From Methanoculleus frigidifontis (lineage in GTDB: Archaea; Halobacteriota; Methanomicrobia; Methanomicrobiales; Methanoculleaceae), in the NCBI RefSeq assembly GCF_030464345.1, contig NZ_VCYH01000004.1, positions 124,001 through 188,000 of the forward strand: DNA of 64,000 nucleotides, read 5' to 3'. Made by a program: the position numbers and the translations under genes. The notes under the pieces are model-generated. The model made no database searches, was not told the DNA's origin, and saw only the letters and a list, made by a program, of their open reading frames with translations. Below, piece by piece: positions 46,328 through 55,406 of the stretch. The stretch's first letter is position 1; each line of letters starts with the position of its first letter.

Positions 46328-46957
46328 CTATGAGGAACTTCGAGCCTTAATCTTTTTGAGACGGAAGAGTTCTTCACGCTCCATTTCGTCGAGCCGCATC
46401 TTGATGAAGTTGCTGGCTTCGGTGAGCTCGGGGATGACCTTGAACTCCAACGCGTTCACACGCCGCTTGGTGCTCTCGATCTCGTCGAGCAGCCGCTTCA
46501 TCGTGGTCTCGATCTCCGCCGCCTCGATGATGCTCTCGAGGAGATCCTCGAAAGCCTCCGCCGTCTCGTCGATGACGGCCGAGGTGCCGAGCACACCGTA
46601 GCCGCGCTCGGCCAGGTTCTTCCTGACCGCCGAGGCCTCGATCTCCGGCACGACCACGCCCATGATGTTCTTGCTCTTGAGGGTGATCTCCGGACGGTCT
46701 GCCGCCGAGAATGCGGCTGCCTTGACACCGATCGCACCCTCAACGGTGTCTGCGATGGCGATCATCTCGGTCGCCCTCGCATAGCGTTCCTGCATCGCGC
46801 CGCGGCTGTCTTTCGCCTGCTGCAGCACTTTGAAGAATTCAAGGATCAGTCCATCGCGCTTCATCTTGAGGATGTTATAGCCACGCTCCGAGAGCTTGAT
46901 CCGCCGCTTGATATTGATCAGCTCGGAACGGGTCGGCTTGATGTCTCGCAGCGCCAT
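46328..46957 (-). CDS. atpD: A-type ATP synthase subunit D
   Basis: Central rotor shaft of the archaeal ATP synthase, 209 residues, two long helices forming a coiled coil. N-terminal DIKPTRSELINIKRRIKLSE near 5-24 and GYNILKMKRDGLILEFFKVL near 26-45; C-terminal IETTMKRLLDEIESTKRRVN near 148-167 and ALEFKVIPELTEASNFIKMR. It follows subunit B by six bases, the standard last place in the operon. Confidence 0.96.
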   Translation of the reverse strand: MALRDIKPTRSELINIKRRIKLSERGYNILKMKRDGLILEFFKVLQQAKDSRGAMQERYARATEMIAIADTVEGAIGVKAAAFSAADRPEITLKSKNIMGVVVPEIEASAVRKNLAERGYGVLGTSAVIDETAEAFEDLLESIIEAAEIETTMKRLLDEIESTKRRVNALEFKVIPELTEASNFIKMRLDEMEREELFRLKKIKARSSS

Positions 46958-46963
46958 GGATCT

Positions 46964-48349
46964 CTACCCCTGCACGTTCTTCCGGTACTTCGGGTGATAC
47001 TTCTGGATCAGTTCGCGGTCGATACGCACGAGCTGCTCTTCGGGCAGCGTCGCCAGAAGTTCCCAGCCGAGATCGAGCGTCTCCTGGATCGTCCGGTCCT
47101 CGTAGAGGCCCTGGCGGACGAAACGGTCTTCGAAGAGGTCAGCAAACTCGAGGAACATCCGGTCGCGCTCCGAGAGTGCGTCTTTCCCGACGATGGCCAC
47201 GAGGCCGCGGAGATCGTTCCCCTCTGCGTAGGCCGCGTAGAGCTGATCCGAAACCTTCTTGTGGTCTTCACGGGTGTGCCCCTCGCCGATACCGAGGTTC
47301 ATCAGCCGGGAGAGAGACGGCAGCACGTTGATGGGCGGATAGATGCCCTTCCGGTGCAGATCACGGTTGACCACGATCTGACCTTCGGTGATGTAGCCGG
47401 TCAGGTCAGGGATCGGGTGCGTGATATCGTCGCCGGGCATCGTCAGGATCGGGATCTGGGTCACCGAACCCTTGACGCCCTTGATGATACCGGCACGCTC
47501 GTAGATACCGGCAAGATCGGTGTACATGTATCCGGGGTAGCCGCGACGGCCGGGCACTTCCTCACGGGCGGCACCGATCTGACGGAGCGCCTCACAGTAG
47601 TTGGTCATATCCGTCAGGATAACCAGCACGTGGTAGCCGAGATCGAACGCCAGGTACTCTGCGGTGGTGAGTGCCAGCCGCGGGGTGATGATACGCTCGA
47701 CCGCCGGGTCGTCGGCAAGGTTTAAGAAGACGACGGCACGCTCGAGCGCACCGGTCTTCTCGAAGTCGGCCATGAAGACGTTCGCTTCCTCACGGGTGAT
47801 ACCCATGGCAGCGAAGACCACAGCGAACTCTTCGGTCGAACCCGGCACCTTCGCCTGGCGGGCGATCTGCAGCGCCACATCGTTGTGCGGGAGACCGGAC
47901 CCCGAGAAGATCGGGAGTTTCTGTCCACGGACGAGGGTGTTGGTACCGTCGATCGTGGAGATACCGGTCTGGATGAAATCTTCCGGAGAGCTCCGGGCAT
48001 ACGGGTTGATTGCAGCGCCGGTTATATCGAGGCGCTTCTCGGGCACGATATCGGGACCGCCGTCGATCGGCTTACCGCCTCCGGAGAGGATACGGCCGAG
48101 CATCTCTTTTCCCACCGGCATCTTGATCGTCTCGCCGGTGAAGCGGATACCGCTGTCCCTGCCGATGCCGGCGGTGGTCTCGAAGACCTGCACGACGACG
48201 ATCTCGTCGCTGGTATCGAGCACCTGTCCGCGCTTCATCGTCCCGTCTGCAAGCGAGATGTTGACGAGTTCGTTGTAGCCGATAGGCTCGGTCTTCTCGA
48301 CAAAGACGAGAGGGCCCGCGATCTGTGTTACCGTTCTGTACTCCTTCAT
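46964..48349 (-). CDS. atpB: A-type ATP synthase subunit B
   Basis: Regulatory nucleotide-binding subunit of the A1 head, 461 residues. It has the beta-barrel start ([20 protein letters not shown]), [20 protein letters not shown] near 143-162 in place of a canonical P-loop, as expected for the non-catalytic B subunit, [20 protein letters not shown] near 243-262 and [20 protein letters not shown] near 263-282. It begins one base after the subunit A stop. Confidence 0.97.
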   Translation of the reverse strand: MKEYRTVTQIAGPLVFVEKTEPIGYNELVNISLADGTMKRGQVLDTSDEIVVVQVFETTAGIGRDSGIRFTGETIKMPVGKEMLGRILSGGGKPIDGGPDIVPEKRLDITGAAINPYARSSPEDFIQTGISTIDGTNTLVRGQKLPIFSGSGLPHNDVALQIARQAKVPGSTEEFAVVFAAMGITREEANVFMADFEKTGALERAVVFLNLADDPAVERIITPRLALTTAEYLAFDLGYHVLVILTDMTNYCEALRQIGAAREEVPGRRGYPGYMYTDLAGIYERAGIIKGVKGSVTQIPILTMPGDDITHPIPDLTGYITEGQIVVNRDLHRKGIYPPINVLPSLSRLMNLGIGEGHTREDHKKVSDQLYAAYAEGNDLRGLVAIVGKDALSERDRMFLEFADLFEDRFVRQGLYEDRTIQETLDLGWELLATLPEEQLVRIDRELIQKYHPKYRKNVQG

Positions 48350-48350
48350 G

Positions 48351-50114
48351 TTAAGCCGCCCTCAGTGCGTTGAATTCAGCTTCCATGTCTTTGAGGATCT
48401 TCGCGAGGACCGGCTCGTAATCCTTGATGAACTTGATCTGCGGAAGCTCGTTCTTCGTCTTGATACCGATGACCTGCTGCGGCGTCGCCCCTGCCACCTG
48501 TGCGCTGCGGGCGAAATCGGCGTAGGCCTTGATCGCCTTCATCATGTCGTACTGCTTGGACATCGGGCAGAAGGTGTCGACTGCATCGTAGGCGTTCTGC
48601 TGCAGGAAGATCTCACGGATCATCCTGGCGACCTCGATGGTGACCTGCTCCTCGTCGGGCAGCGCATCGGAACCGACCAGCTGCACGATCTCCTGGAGTT
48701 CGGCCTCCTTCTGGAGGACTTCCATCGCCCAGGCACGCAGGGGGTTCCACTCAGGGGAGACCTCGCGGTCGTACCAGTCGTGGAGCGTGTCCAGGTAGAG
48801 CGAGTAGGAGTTTAACCAGTTGATGGCCGGGAAGTGACGCCGCTGCGAGAGCTTGGCGTCGAGCGCCCAGAAGACCTTCACGATACGGAGGGTGTTCTGC
48901 GTCACCGGCTCGGAGAAGTCACCGCCGGGCGGCGAGACCGCACCGATGACCGAGACCGAACCCTTCGCATTGCTCAGGGTCTCGACGAGACCCGCACGCT
49001 CGTAGAACTCCGAGAGGCGTGCCGCGAGGTATGCGGGATACCCTTCCTCACCGGGCATCTCTTCGAGACGGGAGGAGATCTCACGCATCGCTTCAGCCCA
49101 GCGGGAGGTCGAGTCTGCCATCAGCGAGACGTCGTAGCCCATGTCACGGAAGTATTCCGCGATAGTGATACCGGTGTAGACGGATGCCTCACGGGCAGCC
49201 ACCGGCATGTTCGAGGTGTTCGCGATCAGCACCGTCCGCTCCATCAGCGGCTTGCCGCTCTTCGGGTCCTCGAGCTCCGGGAACTCGGTCAGAACCTCGG
49301 TCATCTCGTTGCCGCGCTCACCGCAGCCGATGTAGACCACGATCTCGGCGTCGGACCATTTTGCAAGCTGCTGCTGGGTGACCGTCTTGCCGCTGCCGAA
49401 CGGGCCGGGAATGGCTGCCGTTCCGCCCTTGGCGATCGGGAAGAGACCGTCCAGAATCCGCTGACCGGTGATCAGGGGAATGTCCGGGTTCATCTTCTCG
49501 GCGACCGGCCGTGGGACACGGACAGGCCAGCGCTGGAGCATGGTGATCGCGGTTCCGTCCTCGAGCTCGCAGACCGTCTCGTCGACGGTATAGCTGCCGG
49601 ACTGGATGCTCTTGATCTTCCCGCCCTTCATGTTGGGCGGCACCATGATCTTGTGAACGATGTTCGTCTCCTGCACCTCGCCGATGATCTCGCCGGGGGC
49701 GACCGTGTCGCCTGCCTTCGCGATCGGCTTGAATTCCCACTTCTTCTCGTGGGAAAGGCCGGGAGCGGATACACCGCGCTCGATGAAGTTGCCCATCTTA
49801 TCGACGAGCACCTCGAGGGGACGCTGGATCCCGTCGTAGATACTGGTCAGGAGACCGGGTCCGAGTTCGACGGCAAGCGACAGGCCGGTGTTCTCGACCG
49901 GTTCGCCCGGCCGGATACCGGCGGTGTCCTCGTAGACCTGGATGATGATGTTCTCACCCTGGATCTTGATGACCTCCCCCATCAGCTCTTCGTCGCCGAC
50001 CTTCACCACGTCGTACATGTGCGCGTCCAGACCGACCGCAGTGACCACCGGCCCCGAAATCCTTTTCAGGACGCCTTTTGTTCTATTTCCAGTTGCTTGT
50101 TCTTTTACTTCCAC
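48351..50114 (-). CDS. atpA: A-type ATP synthase subunit A (catalytic)
   Basis: Catalytic subunit, 587 residues. The P-loop is [20 protein letters not shown] near 234-253. The family's [13 protein letters not shown] form differs from F-type beta. Also [20 protein letters not shown] near 258-277, [20 protein letters not shown] near 328-347 and [20 protein letters not shown] near 351-370. The start is GTG 50114, ten bases inside the end of atpF. No intein is present, although inteins occur in this gene in other archaea. Confidence 0.97.
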   Translation of the reverse strand: MEVKEQATGNRTKGVLKRISGPVVTAVGLDAHMYDVVKVGDEELMGEVIKIQGENIIIQVYEDTAGIRPGEPVENTGLSLAVELGPGLLTSIYDGIQRPLEVLVDKMGNFIERGVSAPGLSHEKKWEFKPIAKAGDTVAPGEIIGEVQETNIVHKIMVPPNMKGGKIKSIQSGSYTVDETVCELEDGTAITMLQRWPVRVPRPVAEKMNPDIPLITGQRILDGLFPIAKGGTAAIPGPFGSGKTVTQQQLAKWSDAEIVVYIGCGERGNEMTEVLTEFPELEDPKSGKPLMERTVLIANTSNMPVAAREASVYTGITIAEYFRDMGYDVSLMADSTSRWAEAMREISSRLEEMPGEEGYPAYLAARLSEFYERAGLVETLSNAKGSVSVIGAVSPPGGDFSEPVTQNTLRIVKVFWALDAKLSQRRHFPAINWLNSYSLYLDTLHDWYDREVSPEWNPLRAWAMEVLQKEAELQEIVQLVGSDALPDEEQVTIEVARMIREIFLQQNAYDAVDTFCPMSKQYDMMKAIKAYADFARSAQVAGATPQQVIGIKTKNELPQIKFIKDYEPVLAKILKDMEAEFNALRAA

Positions 50115-50407
50115 AGATCAACACCCACCGATCTCTTAATTCTCTCTCGCATGGAAAGGCCGCCTTCTTCACCGCCGATCGTAATTACGGTCGGCTTTAC
50201 AGAGTTCTCCAGAGTGGTGCGGAGTCGTGGGGGGATCCGCTCCATATCTTTGCCTTCCAGGACGAGAATGCCAACATCCTTATCTCCGAGTGCCCGGGTG
50301 ACGGAGTCGACCAGTCGCTCGTCGGTCTCGGCGGCATACGTCTTCTGTACACCGGCAAGCCTGAAACCGAGGATGAACTCGCTGTTTCCGATTACTGCGA
50401 TCTCCAT
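50105..50407 (-). CDS. atpF: A-type ATP synthase subunit F
   Basis: Small central-stalk subunit, 100 residues. It has a Rossmann-like start [20 protein letters not shown], then [20 protein letters not shown] near 44-63 and [13 protein letters not shown] near 72-84. It sits between C and A in the standard operon order and overlaps the atpA start by ten bases. Confidence 0.95.
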   Translation of the reverse strand: MEIAVIGNSEFILGFRLAGVQKTYAAETDERLVDSVTRALGDKDVGILVLEGKDMERIPPRLRTTLENSVKPTVITIGGEEGGLSMRERIKRSVGVDLWK

Positions 50408-50408
50408 G

Positions 50409-51464
50409 TTACATCACCAGATAGCTCCGTATTCGCTCACCGGGGAGTCCGGCCTCTTTGCCCCGGGCGAGTGCACGGAGGTTTGCGACCTCGTACTTCT
50501 TCTGCTCGAGGTAGACCAGGATGGGAGTGATGGAGAAGGGATACCGCTTGGACACCCGATCCATCTGCTCCAGCTGAACCCGGGTCAGCGCGATCTCAAC
50601 CTCATGGATGGGGCGCTCGCTCCGGAGATCCTCAAGCACGTTGAGCAGCGGGGGAAGCGTCACCTGCTTCTTGACGCCGTCGATGAACTCGTCGCGGCTC
50701 TCGGCAGTGGAGAGGCGCTGCAGTTCGTCGACAGTGAACGAACCGCCCGGAATCATCATCTCCCGCACGTCTTCCAGAGTGGGCTGTGCCCGAAGACGGA
50801 AAAGGTTCTGGATATTCCGGATATCGATCTCGAGCTGGACGTAGCCCTTAAAGACCCTTCCTCCCTTGACGCCGCCTTTGGTCTCTGCGAGCAGCCGCTC
50901 GTAGTAGCCCTTGTAGAGCTCGTTCTCGAGGCGGGCAAACGACCCGGTCTCGAGGGCTCGGGGGAACTCCCGCTCCAGCACCGGATAAAGACGCATGCCC
51001 TTGAGCGCTTCGACGACCCTTTCCGGTGAGTCTTCCGCGAGCATGCGATCGAGGAAGACCCGATCGAGGGCGCCGGCGGGGATCAGCACTTCGCGGATCT
51101 TGCCGGCCGGCATGCCCTGGGTCTTGCCGCGGAGGATGGTGAGCACGTTCTGGATGTCCCAGCGCCGGAGGTAACTTGCGGTGAACCGCATCAGTTCTCC
51201 GGGCGTGATCGCAAGAATGCTCTGGTACTCCTTGGCAAGATTCCAGCTTAGGGCCACCTCGACGAGGTCGATACCGGAGAATGCGGTAGCAAGCTCGTCG
51301 ATCTCGGACTTATATCCGGTATCTTCGATAAACCGGGTGATCTCAGGCAGGCTCATATTCAGCATGCGGAGATAATCCTCACGCGGTATCAGCTGCGAGC
51401 GCCGCACCCGCATGCGGGTACAGACGTAGATGTACTGCGCCGATCCGCTACTTATCTCTGCCAT
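50409..51464 (-). CDS. atpC: A-type ATP synthase subunit C
   Basis: Socket between the central shaft and the membrane rotor ring, 351 residues, fully helical. It starts [20 protein letters not shown] near 8-27 with [20 protein letters not shown] next, and has [20 protein letters not shown] near 97-116. ATG 51464 follows GGAGG. It ends one base before atpF starts. Confidence 0.95.
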   Translation of the reverse strand: MAEISSGSAQYIYVCTRMRVRRSQLIPREDYLRMLNMSLPEITRFIEDTGYKSEIDELATAFSGIDLVEVALSWNLAKEYQSILAITPGELMRFTASYLRRWDIQNVLTILRGKTQGMPAGKIREVLIPAGALDRVFLDRMLAEDSPERVVEALKGMRLYPVLEREFPRALETGSFARLENELYKGYYERLLAETKGGVKGGRVFKGYVQLEIDIRNIQNLFRLRAQPTLEDVREMMIPGGSFTVDELQRLSTAESRDEFIDGVKKQVTLPPLLNVLEDLRSERPIHEVEIALTRVQLEQMDRVSKRYPFSITPILVYLEQKKYEVANLRALARGKEAGLPGERIRSYLVM

Positions 51465-51477
51465 ATCTGAAGCCTCC

Positions 51478-52056
51478 TCACCCGAACAGGAGATCAGATG
51501 CAGCCTTCAGCTCTGATTCCCATACATCGTTCAGAAACGTCCGGTAACTGTAGTCGATCTGCAGCTCGCCATCCGTACTCTCGACGATGATACCACCAGG
51601 GATATCGATCGCCGTACCCACGCTGTAACCCTTCAGGGTCGTTGAGGAGGAGATGATATCCTGCAGCGCCGGGACATCCTGCTCGTTGCAGTGTACCACA
51701 CCCTCGTCGATCTCCTTCGCTGCCTGCTCAAGCAGTCCGGCAAGAGCCTTTTTATGGAAATCTGCCGGGAGATCCCTGACAGCGGCTAATGAGGCCTGAT
51801 AGACCTGATCAAGGAGTTTCTTCTGGGCGTTCAAGACCTGCCGCTTGACGATGAGGTTGGCAGCGGAGACCTCCTGGTTCACGATGTGAGCAGCCTGGCG
51901 CTCCGATTCCTCCTCTGCGGCGAGTTTGATGGATTCTGCACGCCCCTGGGCGTTCTGCAGAATCTCTTCGACCTCTTTGCGGGTCTCCGCACGGGCCGCC
52001 TCTACCTCTCTTCGCCCTTTTTCCTTGATCTCATCGACGACAGCTTCAAGTCCCAT
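51478..52056 (-). CDS. atpE: A-type ATP synthase subunit E
   Basis: Peripheral stalk subunit, 192 residues. A long N-terminal coiled coil (VVDEIKEKGRREVEAARAET to AAEEESERQAAHIVNQEVSA, about 6-70) pairs with subunit H. A small C-terminal domain (GYSVGTAIDIPGGIIVESTD near 141-160, then DYSYRTFLNDVWES) contacts the head. Start ATG 52056. Confidence 0.95.
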   Translation of the reverse strand: MGLEAVVDEIKEKGRREVEAARAETRKEVEEILQNAQGRAESIKLAAEEESERQAAHIVNQEVSAANLIVKRQVLNAQKKLLDQVYQASLAAVRDLPADFHKKALAGLLEQAAKEIDEGVVHCNEQDVPALQDIISSSTTLKGYSVGTAIDIPGGIIVESTDGELQIDYSYRTFLNDVWESELKAASDLLFG

Positions 52057-52067
52057 GGTTCACTCCA

Positions 52068-52325
52068 TCAGAACAGAAGCAGCAGTGCGACCACAAGACC
52101 GAAGATGACGATTGTCTCAGGAATAACCGTGAAGAGCAGTGCCAGACCGAACATGTCCTTGTTCTCTGCCGTCGCACCGACTGCGGCAGCACCGATACCC
52201 ATCTCGGCGACACCGGTACCGATACCGGTGAGACCGACGGCGAGACCTGCGCCGACTGCCTTGAGACCAACCTGCGATGCCTGAATCATTTCAAGAGTGA
52301 GTTCTGCTGTACCAAAATCTACCAT
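52068..52325 (-). CDS. atpK: A-type ATP synthase subunit K (membrane rotor proteolipid)
   Basis: Rotor ring subunit, 85 residues, a single hairpin of two membrane helices. The first is AVGAGLAVGLTGIGTGVAEM near 23-42; the second is LLFTVIPETIVIFGLVVALL near 64-83 with the ion-binding Glu in PET. Thr next to the Glu is compatible with either sodium or proton use; the coupling ion cannot be told from this alone. Confidence 0.95.
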   Translation of the reverse strand: MVDFGTAELTLEMIQASQVGLKAVGAGLAVGLTGIGTGVAEMGIGAAAVGATAENKDMFGLALLFTVIPETIVIFGLVVALLLLF

Positions 52326-52328
52326 AGT

Positions 52329-54293
52329 TTATTCCTCCGTAAATTTCTGTTCCATTCCAAAGGGATCGTACTTCTTTCCTCCACCTTTGTAGAATTTGGT
52401 GAAGAATTCGACATAGTGAAGACGAATCGAGTTCAGTCCGCCGCCCAGGATGCCAAGCGCCGTGTTCAGCGCGTGTCCCAGGAGGAAGACAAGGATGCCA
52501 ACGATGATGATGAGGACACCGACGACGGTGATCTCTTCGAGTTGAGGCTCAATCATCATGCCGATGGCAATGTAGTTGATTACCAGTGCAATAGCGACCG
52601 AAGAGAGCCCCACCGCAGTCAGACGGGCATATGAAAGCACATGACTGATGATGGTCGGGATCTCAACCACTTCGAGAGCGTTCTCCTGAGCAATGGCAAC
52701 GATACCTCCCAGAAGGAGAACAACACCGATAACCGCTGCCAGATTCAGTCCCATTGCAATCATCGGAAGCCCGGTAAGATCGGGCATCAACGGGATTGCA
52801 TAGAGAGACCAGATCATGAGGAGAATACCCCACATAGTACCGAGCCATCCGGCGTTTGCAAGCATCGCCTTTGTGGCGTGCTTCCCGTGGTACATCTTCC
52901 TGGCATTGACGATGCCAAGAACCCGCCCGAGCGAGATATGCAGAATACCTATCCAGATCGAGACGATCAACAGTTCCGCCACCTGAGCTCCGTGCTCAGA
53001 AGCGTGGCCGCCGATGTTTAAGTGGCGGCTGTAGATGATCGGCTCCCAGGGCAGTGCGAACCCGAAGAATTCGCTGAAAAGAATGCCGAAACCGATACTG
53101 GCAATACTGGCGTTACGTAGCGAGATCAGGAGCTGCCGCCCCTCACCGGCTTTGAAGAACTTCCGGAGACCAAACGTCAGAAGCAGCAGGATCAGTCCGT
53201 ACCCGACATCGCCGAGGATCAACCCGAAGAAGAGCGGGAAGACGATCGACACCATCAGGGTCGGATCAACCTCGGTGTACTTGGGACGGGAGTAGAGATC
53301 CATGAGCATCTGCGACGGCTTCGCAAATGACGGGTTCTGGTACTCTACCGGCACGTCGTTCAGATTCTCAATCTCCATCTCCGTGATGTAGATCTTCCCA
53401 CCGGCGGCCCGGACGAGTTCCTCTTTGACCTTCTCCACACCGTCTGCGGGCACCCATCCTTCCGTGACAAACGTCTCTTCCGTGGTAGCAAAACGCAACG
53501 GGGCTTCCGCCCGCTCTACATCAGCCGTGAGTAGTTCATCGCATGCTACCAGGGTTTCCCCATGCCGGTCTTTTACATCCTGAATTCGCCGGTTAATGTC
53601 CGATATCTCGCCTTCGAGCTGCTTGACCTCTTTCGTGTAGTGATCAATGCGGCTCTGCGGAGAGCCTGTCTCTTCAGGTATCGGAACCGCCTGGAATCCG
53701 GCGTCCAGAAGCGTACGCTCAACCGCCTCGCGATCGCTGCTCTGGACGATCACGACGACGATGTTGCCGGCGACCTTGTCTGAAAAATATTTCTCATGGG
53801 GTACGGCGATCTGGATATCTTTGGGGATATGCCCTACAAGGACAGAAAAGCGTTCGTAGCCGTGGTACATCTCCATATCGAGAGGGATCGCTGCAAAAGG
53901 CTCGAGCTCGCGTGCCCGCTGCTCGGACTCTTTCTGGTTCGCCTCCAGCCTCGACCGCTTTGCGAGGAGTTCCTCCACTTCGTGCTGAAGGGCAGGGAGA
54001 TCACGCTCAATGATGGACCGCACCTTTGCAGCGGGGATCTTCTGCTTGATCTCCACTTCGTCGGGGTCGATCCCGCATGCATTCTCGATGGCTCTGATTT
54101 TGATCAGCGCTGAAGCTGCGTCACTCGCTCCCGGACGGGGCATACCGATCTTGACCGGAACGGCCGCCTCGCTCTCAGCCACAAAGTCCTCGATGTGGTA
54201 GGCATTGTGCTTGTAGAGCGTTGCGATCACGGCATCGATCTGCCCTTTCGGAGCCGCAATGAGCAGCCTGCGCATCAGTTCAGGCCGTAACAT
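52329..54293 (-). CDS. atpI: A-type ATP synthase subunit I (a-type stator)
   Basis: Membrane stator subunit with the ion half-channels, 654 residues. The N-terminal half is soluble and coiled (VEELLAKRSRLEANQKESEQ near 106-125). The C-terminal half has seven or eight helices beginning at MVSIVFPLFFGLILGDVGYG near 343-362. The conserved Arg is in SHVLSYARLTAVGLSSVAIA near 551-570. ATG 54293 overlaps the end of atpH by 14 bases; ATG 54275 is an alternative start. Confidence 0.95.
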   Translation of the reverse strand: MLRPELMRRLLIAAPKGQIDAVIATLYKHNAYHIEDFVAESEAAVPVKIGMPRPGASDAASALIKIRAIENACGIDPDEVEIKQKIPAAKVRSIIERDLPALQHEVEELLAKRSRLEANQKESEQRARELEPFAAIPLDMEMYHGYERFSVLVGHIPKDIQIAVPHEKYFSDKVAGNIVVVIVQSSDREAVERTLLDAGFQAVPIPEETGSPQSRIDHYTKEVKQLEGEISDINRRIQDVKDRHGETLVACDELLTADVERAEAPLRFATTEETFVTEGWVPADGVEKVKEELVRAAGGKIYITEMEIENLNDVPVEYQNPSFAKPSQMLMDLYSRPKYTEVDPTLMVSIVFPLFFGLILGDVGYGLILLLLTFGLRKFFKAGEGRQLLISLRNASIASIGFGILFSEFFGFALPWEPIIYSRHLNIGGHASEHGAQVAELLIVSIWIGILHISLGRVLGIVNARKMYHGKHATKAMLANAGWLGTMWGILLMIWSLYAIPLMPDLTGLPMIAMGLNLAAVIGVVLLLGGIVAIAQENALEVVEIPTIISHVLSYARLTAVGLSSVAIALVINYIAIGMMIEPQLEEITVVGVLIIIVGILVFLLGHALNTALGILGGGLNSIRLHYVEFFTKFYKGGGKKYDPFGMEQKFTEE

Positions 54294-54609
54294 TCAGCTG
54301 CTCCTTAAAACGTGAAACGATATAATCGACAGCAGTGTCAAGTTTCTTGCTGCCTTCCGTTTTCAGTGTTTCGGCGCTCTGCTCTCCTTTTTTGACGATC
54401 TCAGCGTACTTCTGCTGCGCCTGCTCGCGTGCGGAGGCAAGGCGCTGCTTTTTGTATTCCTCGGCATCGCTTGTTGCCTTCAGAATCAGGTTTTCAGCTT
54501 CCAGCTCCGCATCGTAGAGGCTTTTTTTCCTCTCCGCCTGCGCATCACTGATCATCGCCTGATACTCTTCCTCAGTTTTTTTGATGCTCTTCAGGACCTC
54601 GGTCTTCAT
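54280..54609 (-). CDS. atpH: A-type ATP synthase subunit H
   Basis: Peripheral stalk partner of subunit E, 109 residues, a continuous coiled coil (VLKSIKKTEEEYQAMISDAQ, SLYDAELEAENLILKATSDA, QRLASAREQAQQKYAEIVKK). Start ATG 54609 follows GGAGGG at five bases. It is the first gene of the operon H-I-K-E-C-F-A-B-D. Confidence 0.93.
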   Translation of the reverse strand: MKTEVLKSIKKTEEEYQAMISDAQAERKKSLYDAELEAENLILKATSDAEEYKKQRLASAREQAQQKYAEIVKKGEQSAETLKTEGSKKLDTAVDYIVSRFKEQLNVTA

Positions 54610-54652
54610 CAAACCCTCCTTCTCACGGCATATGAATATTTGATGGAAATGA

Positions 54653-54663
54653 ACTTATATACA
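54653..54663 (-). promoter_or_regulatory. TATA box of the ATP synthase operon
   Basis: Minus-strand TGTATATAAG lies about 45 bases before ATG 54609. It covers the stop codon of the preceding gene, so the operon promoter sits on the end of that gene. Confidence 0.65.
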
Positions 54664-55152
54664 TTGTTGTTTGTCGTCCGCAGATCCGCCCGGATCATAG
54701 TATTCCACAGCCGTATCCGGCGGCATCTGCTCAATCTCAACGCCGCTTTCCGTCCCTGAAATACGCATCCCTGCAAGCTCGCTCGACGAACAGAGCACGT
54801 GCTGCTCGGGATGTGTCCCGCGCTGGATGTCACAGGCGAGCAGGATCGCGGGAGCGACCGAGACGACCATCTTGAGCCGCTGTGAGCCGGGATGGCCCTT
54901 CGGCAGGACAACGAGCGGTATATGGTTCCCCCGGACGAGCTCGAGCAGCATGGAGGCCGCATCCACCGATCCGCCCTCGGGCGCCGATATGACGACCAGA
55001 TCATCGGGCTCGACGGTCTCGGAGTACTCCTTCTCGAACGTTTCGAAGGTGAGCGCATACCGCACGCCCGCTTTTCCAATCAGTAAAAAGGAATGTCCCT
55101 TTCGTATGAGGAGGAAACCCTCATCGAGAGGTACATGCATCCGAGTCGGCAT
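54655..55152 (-). CDS. hypothetical protein upstream of the ATP synthase operon
   Basis: A 165-residue protein I do not recognise. It has an alternating alpha/beta character: EGFLLIRKGHSFLLIGKAGV near 11-30, DDLVVISAPEGGSVDAASML near 50-69, IPLVVLPKGHPGSQRLKMVV near 78-97 and SVAPAILLACDIQRGTHPEQ next. The gap between DDLVVISAP and LVVLPKG could form a Rossmann-like sheet. ATG 55152 has AGGT before it; ATG 55140 is the alternative. No link to ATP synthase beyond position. Confidence 0.65.
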   Translation of the reverse strand: MPTRMHVPLDEGFLLIRKGHSFLLIGKAGVRYALTFETFEKEYSETVEPDDLVVISAPEGGSVDAASMLLELVRGNHIPLVVLPKGHPGSQRLKMVVSVAPAILLACDIQRGTHPEQHVLCSSSELAGMRISGTESGVEIEQMPPDTAVEYYDPGGSADDKQQCI

Positions 55153-55183
55153 AGAACCTGCGGACGTGCGTGCAACGCGGGTA

Positions 55184-55339
55184 TTAAACCGCTTCCACAT
55201 CCTCGGACTGGCAGCTCGGACACATCGGACGTTTGCTCGGGCTCTCAAACGTCTGTTCACAGTCTTTGCATCGGTACCGCTTGCTTGCCTTCAGCCTCTC
55301 GTTCCATTCAACGTCGGGCCCACCGCCGGTGCTGCACAT
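55184..55339 (-). CDS. small zinc-ribbon protein
   Basis: A 51-residue protein with two Cys pairs, YRCKDCEQTF near 22-31 and MCPSCQSED near 38-46, forming one zinc ribbon like that of the FmdB/rubredoxin-like regulators. Start ATG 55339 follows GGTGA by seven bases, and a TATA box lies at 55373. Function unknown; such ribbons often bind nucleic acid or partner proteins. Confidence 0.75.
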   Translation of the reverse strand: MCSTGGGPDVEWNERLKASKRYRCKDCEQTFESPSKRPMCPSCQSEDVEAV

Positions 55340-55372
55340 CTGGTATTCACCGGTACCATGATTGCACAAAAA

Positions 55373-55383
55373 GGTATAAAACC
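55373..55383 (-). promoter_or_regulatory. TATA box of the zinc-ribbon gene
   Basis: Minus-strand GGTTTTATACC lies 34 bases before ATG 55339. Confidence 0.55.
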
Positions 55384-55406
55384 CTGCCGAGACACCGGCC
55401 CATCGC

